Assembly (NCBI RefSeq): GCF_016918075.2 | Contig: NZ_JAERPS020000003.1 | Coordinates: 483,534 to 547,533, forward strand | Source: Rheinheimera maricola | Lineage (GTDB): Bacteria; Pseudomonadota; Gammaproteobacteria; Enterobacterales; Alteromonadaceae | Length of the DNA stretch: 64,000 nt | Direction of reading: 5' to 3' | Shown: positions 26,757 to 36,457 of the stretch, one piece after another | Layout: each line of letters opens with the position of its first letter | Numbering within the stretch: position 1 is the first letter of the stretch | Program-made: the position numbers and the translations under genes | Notes under the pieces: generated by a model | What the model was told of the DNA's origin: nothing | Databases searched by the model: none | Seen by the model: only the letters and a program-made list of their open reading frames with translations

Positions 26757-28177
26757 TGCCAAAACTCCACGCGTACTGCTCCTTTTAGCGGGTTTTCCGC
26801 CAGTTTGGTTATTACGGCATCACTGCCATTGGTACCGGGCGTTTGTAGCGTGGCGCCGTCGCCCAGTTGCCACTGCAGGGGCGCCGCTAATTGCTGGGTT
26901 TCGTATACATAGCGCGGCGCAGCACTCAACGCCATACGCCGGGTGGCTTCGGTGTTTGCATCAGCTTCAGACACTATTAATGTGCTGACTGTCAGCGTTT
27001 GCGCGTCAGCATAGGCTGTAAGCACGGCTGGGGCTGACTGCGTTACTGTTTGCTCTTCACTAGCCAAGCGCTTTGCAACGTCTGGCGTGTTTTCATAGAT
27101 GCTGGCAGCTATGGTGCTAAGTGGCGTCCAGTTGCGGGCATAGCCCAGGGTTAACTCATGCAGCGCTGTTATACGCCGGCGCGGCGTGCGGCTGGCGTAC
27201 AGGTTTTGGTCGTCGGTAATGGCGGCAGTTTGTGTTACTGGCACACCGTTAAACGCGCGGCATGTAAACTGGCCCAGGCGGTCAAACAGCCAGTAGCCGC
27301 CCACGCTGGCACAAATGTCGTCCAGCGCAGTACTTAATTGGGTGTCGTCAGTTAAATACAGCCCCAGCTGATAGCCTGGTAAACCGCTAATGTCCGCAGT
27401 AATGCCAACCCGGTCACACAAATAGCCGATAATTTGGCTGGCAGATTGCAGCCAGGTACCGGCTATTTTGGCACCGTCGACGTCCATCGTTACATCGCCA
27501 ACAGGAAACACGCTAAACGTAATGGTACCGGCGGCTAAATCCACCGTGTAATCCGCCGGCGCAACAACATCACCATTAAAACGCACAGCGCTTACTGCCT
27601 CACTGGCTACGCTGTTAAACATATAGATGTGGCTGCCGGCATCGGTCAGCTGCGGGCTAATGTTGTAGCAACGCCCTAAGCAAAGCGGTTTTAGTTCGCC
27701 ATCGGCATTACCACTTGTGTGCCGGCTGGTTAGTACCGGCTGCTGCAGTGCTTTGGCCATGTCTTTAAACTTGATCCGCACACTGTTGGCATCTGGCCAA
27801 ATGCCGTCACAAATGCCTGTAATAACTTGCCCAAAATCGGCCTTTGGCCAGGCTTTATCGCCTAAATAAATACGTATAGCCTGGCCCGCTACATTGGCCC
27901 CGGCCAACCAGGCGGTGGCGGGTATCGCAACCAGCTCAACATCTGCAGTGCGGGTGCTGGTAGCGCCGGTAAACACTTCTGCCAGGCTGCGCTCAAAATC
28001 CATACCGCCGATAACAAACGGGTCATACGCTGTATGTGCTGGGCTATCTGTGCCGGCACTCACAAAAGCGGCACTGCTAAAATAGGCGCTTTTCGCAATG
28101 CCGGCATCGATATAATCCAGCTCTACCAGCACGCATCGATACAGCCCAGGGGTTGCTAACCATTGCTCATACGTCAT
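26753..28177 (-). CDS. tail tip / hub-like protein (DUF2163-like N-terminus)
   Basis: 474 residues. ATG 28177 overlaps the tape-measure stop (ATGA). The N-terminal region (ELDYIDAGIAKSAYFSSAAF, PFVIGGMDFERSLAEVFTGA) resembles distal tail proteins that join tube and hub. The middle has repeated beta strands and the phrase LKPLCLGRCYNISPQLTDAG, common in phage tail proteins near the hub. It probably sits at the tail tip below the tape measure. Family assignment is by pattern only. Confidence 0.6.
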   Translation of the reverse strand: MTYEQWLATPGLYRCVLVELDYIDAGIAKSAYFSSAAFVSAGTDSPAHTAYDPFVIGGMDFERSLAEVFTGATSTRTADVELVAIPATAWLAGANVAGQAIRIYLGDKAWPKADFGQVITGICDGIWPDANSVRIKFKDMAKALQQPVLTSRHTSGNADGELKPLCLGRCYNISPQLTDAGSHIYMFNSVASEAVSAVRFNGDVVAPADYTVDLAAGTITFSVFPVGDVTMDVDGAKIAGTWLQSASQIIGYLCDRVGITADISGLPGYQLGLYLTDDTQLSTALDDICASVGGYWLFDRLGQFTCRAFNGVPVTQTAAITDDQNLYASRTPRRRITALHELTLGYARNWTPLSTIAASIYENTPDVAKRLASEEQTVTQSAPAVLTAYADAQTLTVSTLIVSEADANTEATRRMALSAAPRYVYETQQLAAPLQWQLGDGATLQTPGTNGSDAVITKLAENPLKGAVRVEFWQ

Positions 28178-31100
28178 GCAATAGCCCTCCGGTTAGCAAG
28201 CTGCTCGTTGCTTAAATCCACAATTTCACGGCCAAAACGCTCTGTAACCAGGGTCAACTGCCGTTGCTGCTCTAGCTGTTGCTCGTACAGCATTCTGTGG
28301 CTAGCCGCTATCTCGTCGCGCTGCTGCCGGTGTTGCTGCAACTCGTTGCGTATGTCGCTTAAAATCGGATTAGGATCAGGATAAATCCCATCCGGCGGCC
28401 GCTTGATAATGGGGTCAATCAGTTCAGGCGGAAATACAACCGGCGGTACCACAATTTCTGGCACGTTTACCACTACATCAGGAGTTTGTGCCGGCGTTTC
28501 GCGTATAGCGCCGGTAATGTCGGTACCCATCTGATAAAGTGCATCTATCTGCTCTTGCAGCTTAGCGACAACACGATCAGTTTCTGCCGGCATCAAGTCT
28601 GTTAACTCAGCCAGGCTCGTTTCAAACGAGGCCGTTATAGCTGCAGAGTCCTGCGCAAACTGGGCCTTTAATTCCTCAACACCTGCCGCATACTCCGTAT
28701 TTGCCAGCGTTTGCAGGCCGGCCACAGTCGACTGCAGTGCTGCAAGCTCACTAATCGCGGCCTGGGCAAGCACAATTTGCTGTTGCTCCAGCGCTGCAAG
28801 TTCGTCTTGCAGCTGCTGCATTTGGGCATTTACTAAAGTGGTATTAGCGTTATAGGTGCTTTCTAACGCGGTTAAATCGTTATGTAACGTGTTAGCGGCC
28901 GTAGATTCCAATGCCTGGGTAAACTGCTGCAGCTGTGCCAGCTCTGCCAGTGCCGCCTGCGCCAGGCTAATTTGCTCCTGCTCATATCGCGTTGTGTCCG
29001 CATGCGGCCGGGGCGCGGTGGGCTCAGCAAAGGTGGTGCCGCCCAGCTGGTCAAATAAACCAGTTATATAGTCAAATGCGCCCTGGTAACTAGCGGGGTT
29101 AAAATCCCGGGCCAGTTCTAAATAGCGCTGCCCCAGCTGTTGCACATCACCATACGCGCCCGCGTCGCCGCTTAATGCGTTTTGCATCGCTTGTTGCAGT
29201 TGGCTTTGGGTTTCGCGTAGGCGTTCGCCGGTAGTTAATGGCGATAAATCACCAATTTGCAGTGCTGCAGCCGCATCGCGCAGCGCCTCAGCCGCTTTGG
29301 CCAGCTCTCGATACGTGCTTAACGCCGTGTTGTACTGGTCTAACTGCAGTTGATACTGCTCATCAGCCACTTGCTGCACTTGCTCAAGCTGCTGCAGCTC
29401 AGCGTTATAGCGTGCCTGTATTGCGTTTTGTAGTTCACTAACCAATGTTAACTGGCTATCAATATCACCGCCGCCCAGCTGGCCGCGTAAGCTGCTTACC
29501 AGGCTGCTGTAATAACCTGCCGCATCGGCACCGGGCATTGATAAGCGAATTTGCGCAGCGGTTTGTGCCACCGATTTAGCTGCGCCGGCAATACGCTCAA
29601 CTACTTGGTCAAACGCATCACGCAGTGCAGCGCCCGCGCTTTCAAAATCACTTTGCAGTGTGCTTAGTTCAGATGCCAGCGCATCATAACGGCCTTGCGC
29701 AGCGTTTTGCAGGTCGCGGTTTGCTGCAAGCTCAGCGTTGTAGCGCGCCTGAATGGCCTGCTGCAGTTCGCCGGCTTTGCTTAACTGCTCATCAATGCTG
29801 CCGCTGCCCACGCCACCAGCTAATTCTGATACCCGGCCACGTAAAAACGCCACATTATCAAAACCAGGTAATGTCTGCTGTATGCTGCTGATAGTGCCTG
29901 CGATGCTGTTAACCATGCCGTTTATGGCATTAGTTTGCTGCTGCAGCGTGCTTTGCAATGCGCCACTGGCGCGCTCGTAGTCGGTAACTAAGCGGGTCAT
30001 AGCGTTGTTGGCGGTGTCAATTGCTTGCTGCAGGGTCTTTTCTGCCAGGTTCTCTTTGCGTCTGGCGTAAATAGAGGTTAACAGGCCAGTGTCCGCGCCC
30101 AGCTCTTCGGCTTCTTTTATAGCGTTCTGGTACCACTCGTTTAAATCGTCTATCGCCAGCTGTAACGGGCTCATATCAAAGCGTGCCAGCTCATTAGCGT
30201 TACCTGCGTTGTACGCTGCGCGTTGCTCTGCCAGTTTACGTTCAGCCTCGGCGGCTTTTTCTGCTGCCTCGGTTTGCCGCTCCATGGCTTTAAAGTACTC
30301 GTCCAATCCTGGCACCAACGCCATCAGCGCGGCATACAATGCCTGGCCGGCCTCGGTCGTCAGGTCAATACCATCAATCAGCGCTTTAAAACCGTCCCGT
30401 GTTGCCGGCAGCGATACGCCTAAATCACTCATGGCCTGGGCCAGTGAACTGCTTAAATACTCAAACTGTTCCGCTTCGCTATAAAAGCTGCTGAAGTACT
30501 GCGCCGTCGCATCGCGGAATTCTTCAATACCGCCCATCAACTCAATGATTGATTGCGCAATAGCAATCTGGGTATCAGCGGCGATATCACCAAAGCGGCT
30601 AAGTTGCAGCCCCAGTGCATCCATCTGTGCGTTAAATACAGCCTGCTCCTGGGCAACGCGGATCAAGGTTTCATACAACCCTTCGCCCATTTGCTGGTAT
30701 TCGCCGATCGCCGGTACCAGGTATTGCACCATCAAATCGGCCTGGGCACTAAAAATGGCTTCCAGCTCGGCTTGTATCTCGTCGCCGCTAAGGTCTTTAA
30801 AGCTTAGCGCCGGCAAGTCGATAACAAAGTTGGCCAGCAGCTTGGTGGTATCTAGCCCCAGCATATCCACGGCAGCAGTAATAGAGTTACCAATGCTGGC
30901 AAAAATGCGGCCAAACTCGGCTTCCAGGGCGTTGTCCAGGTCAGTGTATTCGGTGTTTTGTTTGGTCTTTTTGCTCAGGCCCCACAGCTTGCGCTTGGTG
31001 GTTTCTATAACGTTGTAATAGCTACCCTCAACCAGGCCAGTGGCTAATATTTCGCCCAGCTCCTGGGCATCAAAGCTAATGCCAGAGTCGAGCAGCTTTT

Positions 31101-34035
31101 TAGTGGTTTTGCTGATACCACCAATAATGCTGCCTGCAATGTCAGACAAAGCGCCGCCCAGTAGCTTATCAACCGCACCAATCACGCCGCCAAAAATTTG
31201 GTCTTGCAAATGCATAAAATCAATAGCACTTTGGTTGCCAAAACGCTTAACGGTGCCCAGCTCGCCGGAATAATTGTCTTCATTAAACTTGCCGTAATTG
31301 CCCACCAGGCTAACGGCCAGATTAGCAATACCCGCTGAAAGCGATTTAATATTTGCGTTAATCTCACGCAGTTCGCCGTATTGGTCTAGCTCCAGTGATT
31401 CAATACGCTCCAGCGCATTAGCGATAGATTCCGACTTCGCATCAGTATCACCAAATACAGTGCCGGTACCCTGGCCAGCCTGGCGGTCAGCCGCACTGGG
31501 CACACTTGCAGAACTGCCACCGCTAAATACACCCAGGCCCGCCATAATCGCAATCATTGCGGCACCGGCAGCAAAGTTCAGCGGAAACGGTGCACTAAAT
31601 GCACTGGTAATCGCCGTTAACGCATTGGCACCGGCTTTTTGCAGTGACATGGCAATTTCTGCCACACCAAACGCCATTTCCAGCTTATGTAACGCTTCCC
31701 GCTCTTTGCTTTGCTCACCAAACATTTGGCTGGCCGCACCACTTAAGGCAGCAAACTGGCCTAGCTGGGCTTGAAAGTTCTCTTTAGTTAACGCCGCTTC
31801 TTTATTCTTAATATCAATTAGCGCTTTGGCTCGTTTTGGATCGCCCTCTTCCAGCGCTTCCACTTCCTTGCGCTTTTTCTTCAGCTCATCCAGTTTTTGG
31901 TTATAGTTGACCTGGGCAGCAGCCATGCCATCAATCTGCTGTGCCACACGGCCAAACGCTTGAGTTAATGCATCGCCAAAACTTTCGCCTGCGGATGTTA
32001 GCGCCGTCATTTCGTCCAGGGTTTTGTTAAACGCCCCCGAACTGATTTCCTCGCTGATGCTAATTTGGCTTTGCAGTTCCTGGCGTAAACGCAGTTCGGC
32101 TTCTATTGCTTCCAGTACCGCTGGATCTGTGCCTTTTAACGCCGCCAGCGCCTTTTGAATTTCATACTCTTTTTCGCCTACCTTAAGACGCTCAGCTAAT
32201 AGTGCAGTTTCTTCCTGTAGGCTTTTAAGCACTTCATCTGCAGCAGTCACTTTTGCCGCATCTTCAGCAGTTTTAACAAAAAGGCGGATTGCCTCAGAGG
32301 CATTTTCAGGTAAGTCGGTGACTTCTTTAAACTGCGTTTTGAACAACTCAAGGTCAATTCCGGTTAGCGCTCGTCCATAGGTGTCAACCGCTTCAGCATT
32401 CAACTTCTGTGTGTTGTACAGCGCTAATAATGCTTTATTAAAATCACCAACCTCTTCAGCCGGTTCATCTAATGTCGGAGCAGGTACCTTAGTGGGAATA
32501 CTCTTTACCGACTTCGCAGCTCTGGCAGAACCCTCAGCAACATTCGTGAACATTTCGCCATATATGGCATCAATCTGCTTCAGCTCTGCTGCCGTCTGCG
32601 ATTTGATATCCTCTAAGGCAGATTTATGCTCAACAGCTGAGGTAGAGCGATAGCCGTCAAGCTTGCCATTGAGCTCATCAAAAACGCCATCTAGCCCAAG
32701 CATCCCTAATGTTTTACTACCTAACCCCGTTAGCCACTGCAGGTAATCAATAAACTTTTCTTTGGCAAAATCGAGCGGATGGGTCAGCGCATATTTGACT
32801 GACTCAGCTAAAGACTCAAAATGCCCTTTTATCCAAACCAGCACTTTGTGAATGCCCGCAGCCAAGGCAATACCTGCTTTTTCGACAACAGCAAACTCGT
32901 TACGTAAATAGCTGCCAATCTCCCAACCGATAAAAGCCGAAACTGCCACATTCGCAGCATTTGCAAAGCTAAAAAGAGATTTAGTGGTTAATGCGTTTTG
33001 TGCAGAAAATGCCGCGCTGGCTGCGGTTGCTACAGACATCGCCCCAGCCCAAACTGCTGACGCCGCAGCGGCACCATATTTGGCAGCAAGCAACGCCAGC
33101 GTTACTTTAGTCGCTAACGCTAACGTATCTAAGTAATCATCCAACTCACCCGCTTTTAAGGCATCATTAAATGAAAATACCGCCGTCGCGAGATCATTAA
33201 CGATGACAGCCAATTTTTCATTGGTGTCTAACTGATCCGAAATTGCAAGTTTAGATTCCTGGATCGCTTGGTTTAAGGTGTCATAGGCGCCGCTCAGCCC
33301 TAGCGCTTCCTGCTTAGCTATACCGCCAAACTGCCCCGCCAGCTCATCCAGAATAAGTCGCTGCGCATCGGCAAGCCGGTTAGTTTCAATAAGTGACTTG
33401 ATGACATTTTGCTGCGCATCAGTGAAATAAATCCCCTGGCGTCGCATTGCATTAATCCCTTCAATAGGGTTATCCAACGTCTTCGCCAGCATTTCCAAAG
33501 AACCGTTAAGCGAACCGCCAATTAAAGTAGATAAATCTGTTGCAGTTTCAATGGCCCGGCTAAATACATCACTGGCAATACTGCTATACGACAGCAGTAC
33601 TTGTTGCGCATGCATTACGCCTTCAGTTGATTGAAGTGTGGCCAAGGCTAATTCGCGGGCTTGCTTGTGCAGTTCTTCAGCACTAAATCCGGCAGCTTGG
33701 CCAGTTGCATTGATTACAGCTTGCGTCCGAAGCATGTTGCGCTGCAGCTGCTCAGCTTCGTCAATAACCCCTTTAAAGAAGGAACTGGCACTAAATACAC
33801 CAAAGGCTCCAGCTACCATTCCCAGCATCCCGCGCAATGAGGACATCTGGTTATTTAACGACGCGCCGCTTTTGGTCGCACTATCGAAGCCTTTTGCTGC
33901 AGACTGGCCTGCAGCGTTAGTGCTGTTTAACTTATCACTGGTATCGCCAGCGGACTGACCAATTTGCGCCAGTTCTTTCACAACGATCTGACCGCCTTCA
34001 GTGGTCAGCTTAATCGCTAACGATAAATCACTCAT
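28174..34035 (-). CDS. tail tape measure protein, 1953 residues
   Basis: The longest gene of the window. It sets tail length and is threaded in the tail tube. The N-terminus (SDLSLAIKLTTEGGQIVVKE) and SSLRGMLGMVAGAFGVFSA are typical of TMPs. Hydrophobic and Ala-rich segments near 300-370 and 800-860 (NFAAGAAMIAIMAGLGVFSG) could insert in the host membrane. Long coiled-coil stretches dominate the rest. Two related modules near 1400-1560 share the order IDEQL/IDSQL, then ELQQAIQARYNAEL/ELQNAIQARYNAEL. The start overlaps the tail chaperone stop by 4 nt. Its length suggests a long flexible tail, very unlike the short TMP of contractile phage Mu (about 690 residues as I recall). Confidence 0.92.
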   Translation of the reverse strand: MSDLSLAIKLTTEGGQIVVKELAQIGQSAGDTSDKLNSTNAAGQSAAKGFDSATKSGASLNNQMSSLRGMLGMVAGAFGVFSASSFFKGVIDEAEQLQRNMLRTQAVINATGQAAGFSAEELHKQARELALATLQSTEGVMHAQQVLLSYSSIASDVFSRAIETATDLSTLIGGSLNGSLEMLAKTLDNPIEGINAMRRQGIYFTDAQQNVIKSLIETNRLADAQRLILDELAGQFGGIAKQEALGLSGAYDTLNQAIQESKLAISDQLDTNEKLAVIVNDLATAVFSFNDALKAGELDDYLDTLALATKVTLALLAAKYGAAAASAVWAGAMSVATAASAAFSAQNALTTKSLFSFANAANVAVSAFIGWEIGSYLRNEFAVVEKAGIALAAGIHKVLVWIKGHFESLAESVKYALTHPLDFAKEKFIDYLQWLTGLGSKTLGMLGLDGVFDELNGKLDGYRSTSAVEHKSALEDIKSQTAAELKQIDAIYGEMFTNVAEGSARAAKSVKSIPTKVPAPTLDEPAEEVGDFNKALLALYNTQKLNAEAVDTYGRALTGIDLELFKTQFKEVTDLPENASEAIRLFVKTAEDAAKVTAADEVLKSLQEETALLAERLKVGEKEYEIQKALAALKGTDPAVLEAIEAELRLRQELQSQISISEEISSGAFNKTLDEMTALTSAGESFGDALTQAFGRVAQQIDGMAAAQVNYNQKLDELKKKRKEVEALEEGDPKRAKALIDIKNKEAALTKENFQAQLGQFAALSGAASQMFGEQSKEREALHKLEMAFGVAEIAMSLQKAGANALTAITSAFSAPFPLNFAAGAAMIAIMAGLGVFSGGSSASVPSAADRQAGQGTGTVFGDTDAKSESIANALERIESLELDQYGELREINANIKSLSAGIANLAVSLVGNYGKFNEDNYSGELGTVKRFGNQSAIDFMHLQDQIFGGVIGAVDKLLGGALSDIAGSIIGGISKTTKKLLDSGISFDAQELGEILATGLVEGSYYNVIETTKRKLWGLSKKTKQNTEYTDLDNALEAEFGRIFASIGNSITAAVDMLGLDTTKLLANFVIDLPALSFKDLSGDEIQAELEAIFSAQADLMVQYLVPAIGEYQQMGEGLYETLIRVAQEQAVFNAQMDALGLQLSRFGDIAADTQIAIAQSIIELMGGIEEFRDATAQYFSSFYSEAEQFEYLSSSLAQAMSDLGVSLPATRDGFKALIDGIDLTTEAGQALYAALMALVPGLDEYFKAMERQTEAAEKAAEAERKLAEQRAAYNAGNANELARFDMSPLQLAIDDLNEWYQNAIKEAEELGADTGLLTSIYARRKENLAEKTLQQAIDTANNAMTRLVTDYERASGALQSTLQQQTNAINGMVNSIAGTISSIQQTLPGFDNVAFLRGRVSELAGGVGSGSIDEQLSKAGELQQAIQARYNAELAANRDLQNAAQGRYDALASELSTLQSDFESAGAALRDAFDQVVERIAGAAKSVAQTAAQIRLSMPGADAAGYYSSLVSSLRGQLGGGDIDSQLTLVSELQNAIQARYNAELQQLEQVQQVADEQYQLQLDQYNTALSTYRELAKAAEALRDAAAALQIGDLSPLTTGERLRETQSQLQQAMQNALSGDAGAYGDVQQLGQRYLELARDFNPASYQGAFDYITGLFDQLGGTTFAEPTAPRPHADTTRYEQEQISLAQAALAELAQLQQFTQALESTAANTLHNDLTALESTYNANTTLVNAQMQQLQDELAALEQQQIVLAQAAISELAALQSTVAGLQTLANTEYAAGVEELKAQFAQDSAAITASFETSLAELTDLMPAETDRVVAKLQEQIDALYQMGTDITGAIRETPAQTPDVVVNVPEIVVPPVVFPPELIDPIIKRPPDGIYPDPNPILSDIRNELQQHRQQRDEIAASHRMLYEQQLEQQRQLTLVTERFGREIVDLSNEQLANRRAIA

Positions 34036-34828
34036 CGAGATTGTTTACTCTGCTGATTCCACACGGTTAAGCACTCAGCTTCCATAATTTGAATGCCATT
34101 CCAAACCAGGTCTTGCAGTTCCAACGTTAAAGCAACATAGTCTGGTACTTTGTTGGCCCTTAGCTCCACAGCCTGATAGTTAAGCCCTGTTCGTGCGCCG
34201 GCCATTCCGGCATAGTTCCACTGTGTAACGGCTTTAAAAAACAAATGGACGGTCAGCTGATTGGCAGGTTGTATGTCAGGGCTTTGGGTTCGCTCTGACA
34301 ACGTTCTCTGAACAATCTCCGGCGGTGCACCGGCAGCTTCAAGCGCTTCAGCACACCGCTTAACATCCGTTGCGGACCGGCCAGTTGCCCACCAGCTCGC
34401 TACTTCCTTGAGTTTTTTGCCAGTACGTCTTTATTACGTGCGTCTTGCCAGCTTTGCTGAACGGCATCGCGGACCTCTTTACTATTCAGCAGCAATTTCA
34501 CGTTGGCAGGCGTATTCGCCAGCACTTGTCCTTCTGAATCAACAAAAGGCAATTCTTCACCTGGCGCCGCTTCAAACCCAAGGAAATACTCTTCTATTTG
34601 CTTACCAGCCGACTCAATCGCCTTTAGCGAATCACCGCTTTCTTGCAGCCTGGTCAACTCAGTCAATTGCGCTTTAGCCGTCTCAACTGGCACACAACGA
34701 AATAAGCCTACAAAACGCGCTTTGGCATAAACGGTGTTGCCGTCTTTATCCAGCTCTTCTGTTGGAAGCGATACCAGTACCATTGCCTTAAACTTCTGTG
34801 CTGCTAAATCGGTGATATTGAATTTCAT
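34032..34828 (-). CDS. tail assembly chaperone -1 frameshift fusion (G-GT type)
   Basis: Reading from ATG 34828 to the slippery heptamer at 34412-34418 and then in the -1 frame gives one protein. After the shift it reads KKLKEVASWWATGRSATDVK and so on, through ERTQSPDIQPANQLTVHLFF, to WNQQSKQSR at 34032. No stop occurs in the -1 frame between the heptamer and 34032. The downstream part resembles DUF1799-type tail chaperones. Siphovirus tail chaperones are typically made as short and frameshifted-long forms that recruit the tape measure. The layout directly before the tape-measure gene (ATGA overlap) fits. No separate SD or ATG is needed for the downstream part. Confidence 0.82.
34400..34828 (-). 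CDS. tail assembly chaperone, short (unshifted) form
   Basis: 142 residues in frame 0, ending KNSRK at a TAG just after the slippery site. It starts MKFNITDLAAQKFKAMVLVS and contains EEYFLGFEAAPGEELPFVDS. It lies between the tail tube gene and the tape measure, the standard position of the G-type chaperone. It follows a hairpin at 34859-34872. Family name not certain; the role is inferred from position and the frameshift arrangement. Confidence 0.8.
   Translation of the reverse strand: MKFNITDLAAQKFKAMVLVSLPTEELDKDGNTVYAKARFVGLFRCVPVETAKAQLTELTRLQESGDSLKAIESAGKQIEEYFLGFEAAPGEELPFVDSEGQVLANTPANVKLLLNSKEVRDAVQQSWQDARNKDVLAKNSRK
34412..34418 (-). promoter_or_regulatory. slippery heptamer AAAAAAC for programmed -1 frameshift
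   Basis: On the minus strand the frame-0 codons are GCA AAA AAC, so the heptamer is A AAA AAC, the canonical X XXY YYZ form. Slipping back one base gives AAA AAA CTC. The frame-0 stop follows only four codons later, and the -1 frame is open to 34032. Confidence 0.88.
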
Positions 34829-34858
34829 AATAAGTAACTCTCTTTCAGATTAGGTTGA

Positions 34859-34872
34859 GGGCATCCGTGCCC
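34859..34872 (-). terminator. hairpin after tail tube gene
   Basis: The minus strand reads GGGCACGGATGCCC, a 5-bp stem with a 4-nt loop, in the 91-bp gap after the tail tube stop. A hairpin differing by one loop base follows the capsid gene at 37595. There is no T-run, so it is more likely an mRNA-stabilising or attenuating structure than a full terminator. Confidence 0.5.
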
Positions 34873-34919
34873 CTGACTCATCCCTGATGCGGCGGTTGTG
34901 TTATTAGGGTTCTATTGGA

Positions 34920-35861
34920 TCAACGGAATATCATTTCAAAGTCGTTGTCGCGTGCTGTCGGCACCACATCCAACGTCATAACAAGATGGCTGATACCGTC
35001 TATCATGGTGGTATTCAGTTGGCGCAGTTGCAGGTTTGGGATCGCCAGTTCAAATATCTGTCCGGCGTCCGTAACATCTTCACCAATCTGATAGGCCAGC
35101 GTGCCGTAGGTACTCACCTTATTCCACCAGTTAAAATCATTGATTAACGGCTCTTCAAAAGTGATTTCAACTTGTGGCCGGCGCTGCGTGATCTGCACAG
35201 ACTCATCATTAGTTACAGCGCGGTATGTCACGGTATTACCCAGCTTGAACGTCATCGAGGACATATTGATGTCCTGGCCAAACAGCTGCATCTTGGTAAT
35301 GGATACCGGATCTGTCACCAGCGGATTTTCAAATTGGCTAAAATCCGCATTCTGAAAACTGGCGACTTGGGTTGGGTCAGCAAATAGGCCGATAATGCTG
35401 TTAAAGGTAAATTTAGGCAGCGCATCCGGGCCCAGTGAAATATCAACGCTGCTGCGTGCGCCTAACATTGGGTGTTTTAGCTTGCCGCGAAACACATGCA
35501 CAGTGCAGCTATCATGGTTGGTCGATACCGGGGCGTAGACCACTTTCTCAGTAGCAGTGATGGTTGGCTTTAAACCACACATTTGCAGCAGTGGACCAAT
35601 GGCCGGTGGCGTATCCACAGCGCCAGAGCCTGCAACATACGCCGTCATAGAGCCTGTTACACGCTTGTTGCGCTGTACCGCACCTTTACTACCACCGCGT
35701 CCGGCATCAAACTCCAGGTCTTCCTGGTCACCATCATGCAGCGTTAAATCTGCTTTAACCCGCATCGCATTCGCTGCAGCAGTCGGTGCTGCATCGGTAC
35801 CGTATACCGTTTCAACTGCGGCTAATACGCAGGTATCCTGCTCATAAATACGCTCGCCCAT
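34920..35861 (-). CDS. major tail tube protein
   Basis: 313 residues, ending ARDNDFEMIFR. The start MGERIYEQDTCVLAAVETVY, with YGTDAAPTAAANAMRVK, is typical of siphovirus-type tail tube proteins. Ig-like beta strands fill the rest (KVVYAPVSTNHDSCTVHVFR, GARSSVDISLGPDALPKFTF). It polymerises into the tail tube. There is no sheath gene next to it, which argues against a contractile Mu-type tail. Its ATG overlaps the stop of the small ORF upstream (TAATG). Confidence 0.8.
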   Translation of the reverse strand: MGERIYEQDTCVLAAVETVYGTDAAPTAAANAMRVKADLTLHDGDQEDLEFDAGRGGSKGAVQRNKRVTGSMTAYVAGSGAVDTPPAIGPLLQMCGLKPTITATEKVVYAPVSTNHDSCTVHVFRGKLKHPMLGARSSVDISLGPDALPKFTFNSIIGLFADPTQVASFQNADFSQFENPLVTDPVSITKMQLFGQDINMSSMTFKLGNTVTYRAVTNDESVQITQRRPQVEITFEEPLINDFNWWNKVSTYGTLAYQIGEDVTDAGQIFELAIPNLQLRQLNTTMIDGISHLVMTLDVVPTARDNDFEMIFR

Positions 35862-36016
35862 TAGTTGGCTCCTTTGTTCGCTTTAGCCCTGGCTGCCCGG
35901 CGTGCTGCCAAATAGCCATTTTTGCTGTTATCGGTATGCACAACGTCAACCGCTTTTTTGCTGGCTGGTTGCGAGGCAACATCGGTTGTTGCCGGTACCG
36001 GTTTCTCTTTACTCAT
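35861..36016 (-). CDS. small basic prophage protein, 51 residues
   Basis: ATG 36016 has a near-perfect AGGAGG with a 5-nt spacing. The protein reads MSKEKPVPATTDVASQPASK and ends AARRAARAKANKGAN. It is very Ala/Lys rich and probably disordered with a basic helix at the C-terminus. It lies between the tail terminator-like gene and the tail tube gene and overlaps the latter's ATG by one base. It is too short for many gene finders, but SD and coupling support it. Function unknown; perhaps a minor virion or assembly protein. Confidence 0.7.
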   Translation of the reverse strand: MSKEKPVPATTDVASQPASKKAVDVVHTDNSKNGYLAARRAARAKANKGAN

Positions 36017-36025
36017 CATTGCCTC

Positions 36026-36457
36026 CTAACGGCTGAAACTTATGCGTAATACGGCGTAGTGCACTAACACACCGGCAAACATAGCCGGCTCATTTCGCAC
36101 TAATTCAAAACCCAATCTTTCACCATCTACACAGCTCCAGCCGTTTAAACGATGGTTATTTGTAAAATCTGCCATTAATGCATCTAATTGCTCATCGAAC
36201 AGCAGCTGGCTGGCGTCGCCGTCTTGCCAGCTTCTGAACAGCACCAGTTCAAAGCTCTGCCGTTGCCGGTTGCCACTACTACCACCCGCCAGCACTTTTG
36301 CCGCTGGCCGGCGTAAAAAGCCGCCCTGTAGCCGCCCTTCAAACTGGTAACAATCCGCCAGTTCCTTGGTGCGGGTGCTATAGCGCTCAAAGCTATGCAG
36401 CACACCTAAATTCAGGCTCTGCAAGCGGGCAAGCAAGGCGTTGCGCAATTCGCTCAT
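36026..36457 (-). CDS. probable tail terminator protein
   Basis: 143 residues. Pattern SELRNALLARLQSLNLGVLH, then basic strands and ELVRNEPAMFAGVLVHYAVL near the end. Position after the gp10-like tail completion protein and before the tail tube gene is that of tail terminator (gpU-like) or Mu Gp37/DUF1834-like proteins. It overlaps the upstream gene stop by 4 nt. The role rests mainly on gene order. Confidence 0.6.
   Translation of the reverse strand: MSELRNALLARLQSLNLGVLHSFERYSTRTKELADCYQFEGRLQGGFLRRPAAKVLAGGSSGNRQRQSFELVLFRSWQDGDASQLLFDEQLDALMADFTNNHRLNGWSCVDGERLGFELVRNEPAMFAGVLVHYAVLRISFSR

Noticed and set aside
29238..31774. Several plus-strand frames of 66-158 aa opposite the tape-measure gene
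   Set aside because: They are Ser/Ala/Cys-rich antisense shadows of Ala/Gln-rich coiled-coil codons and have no plausible start signals.
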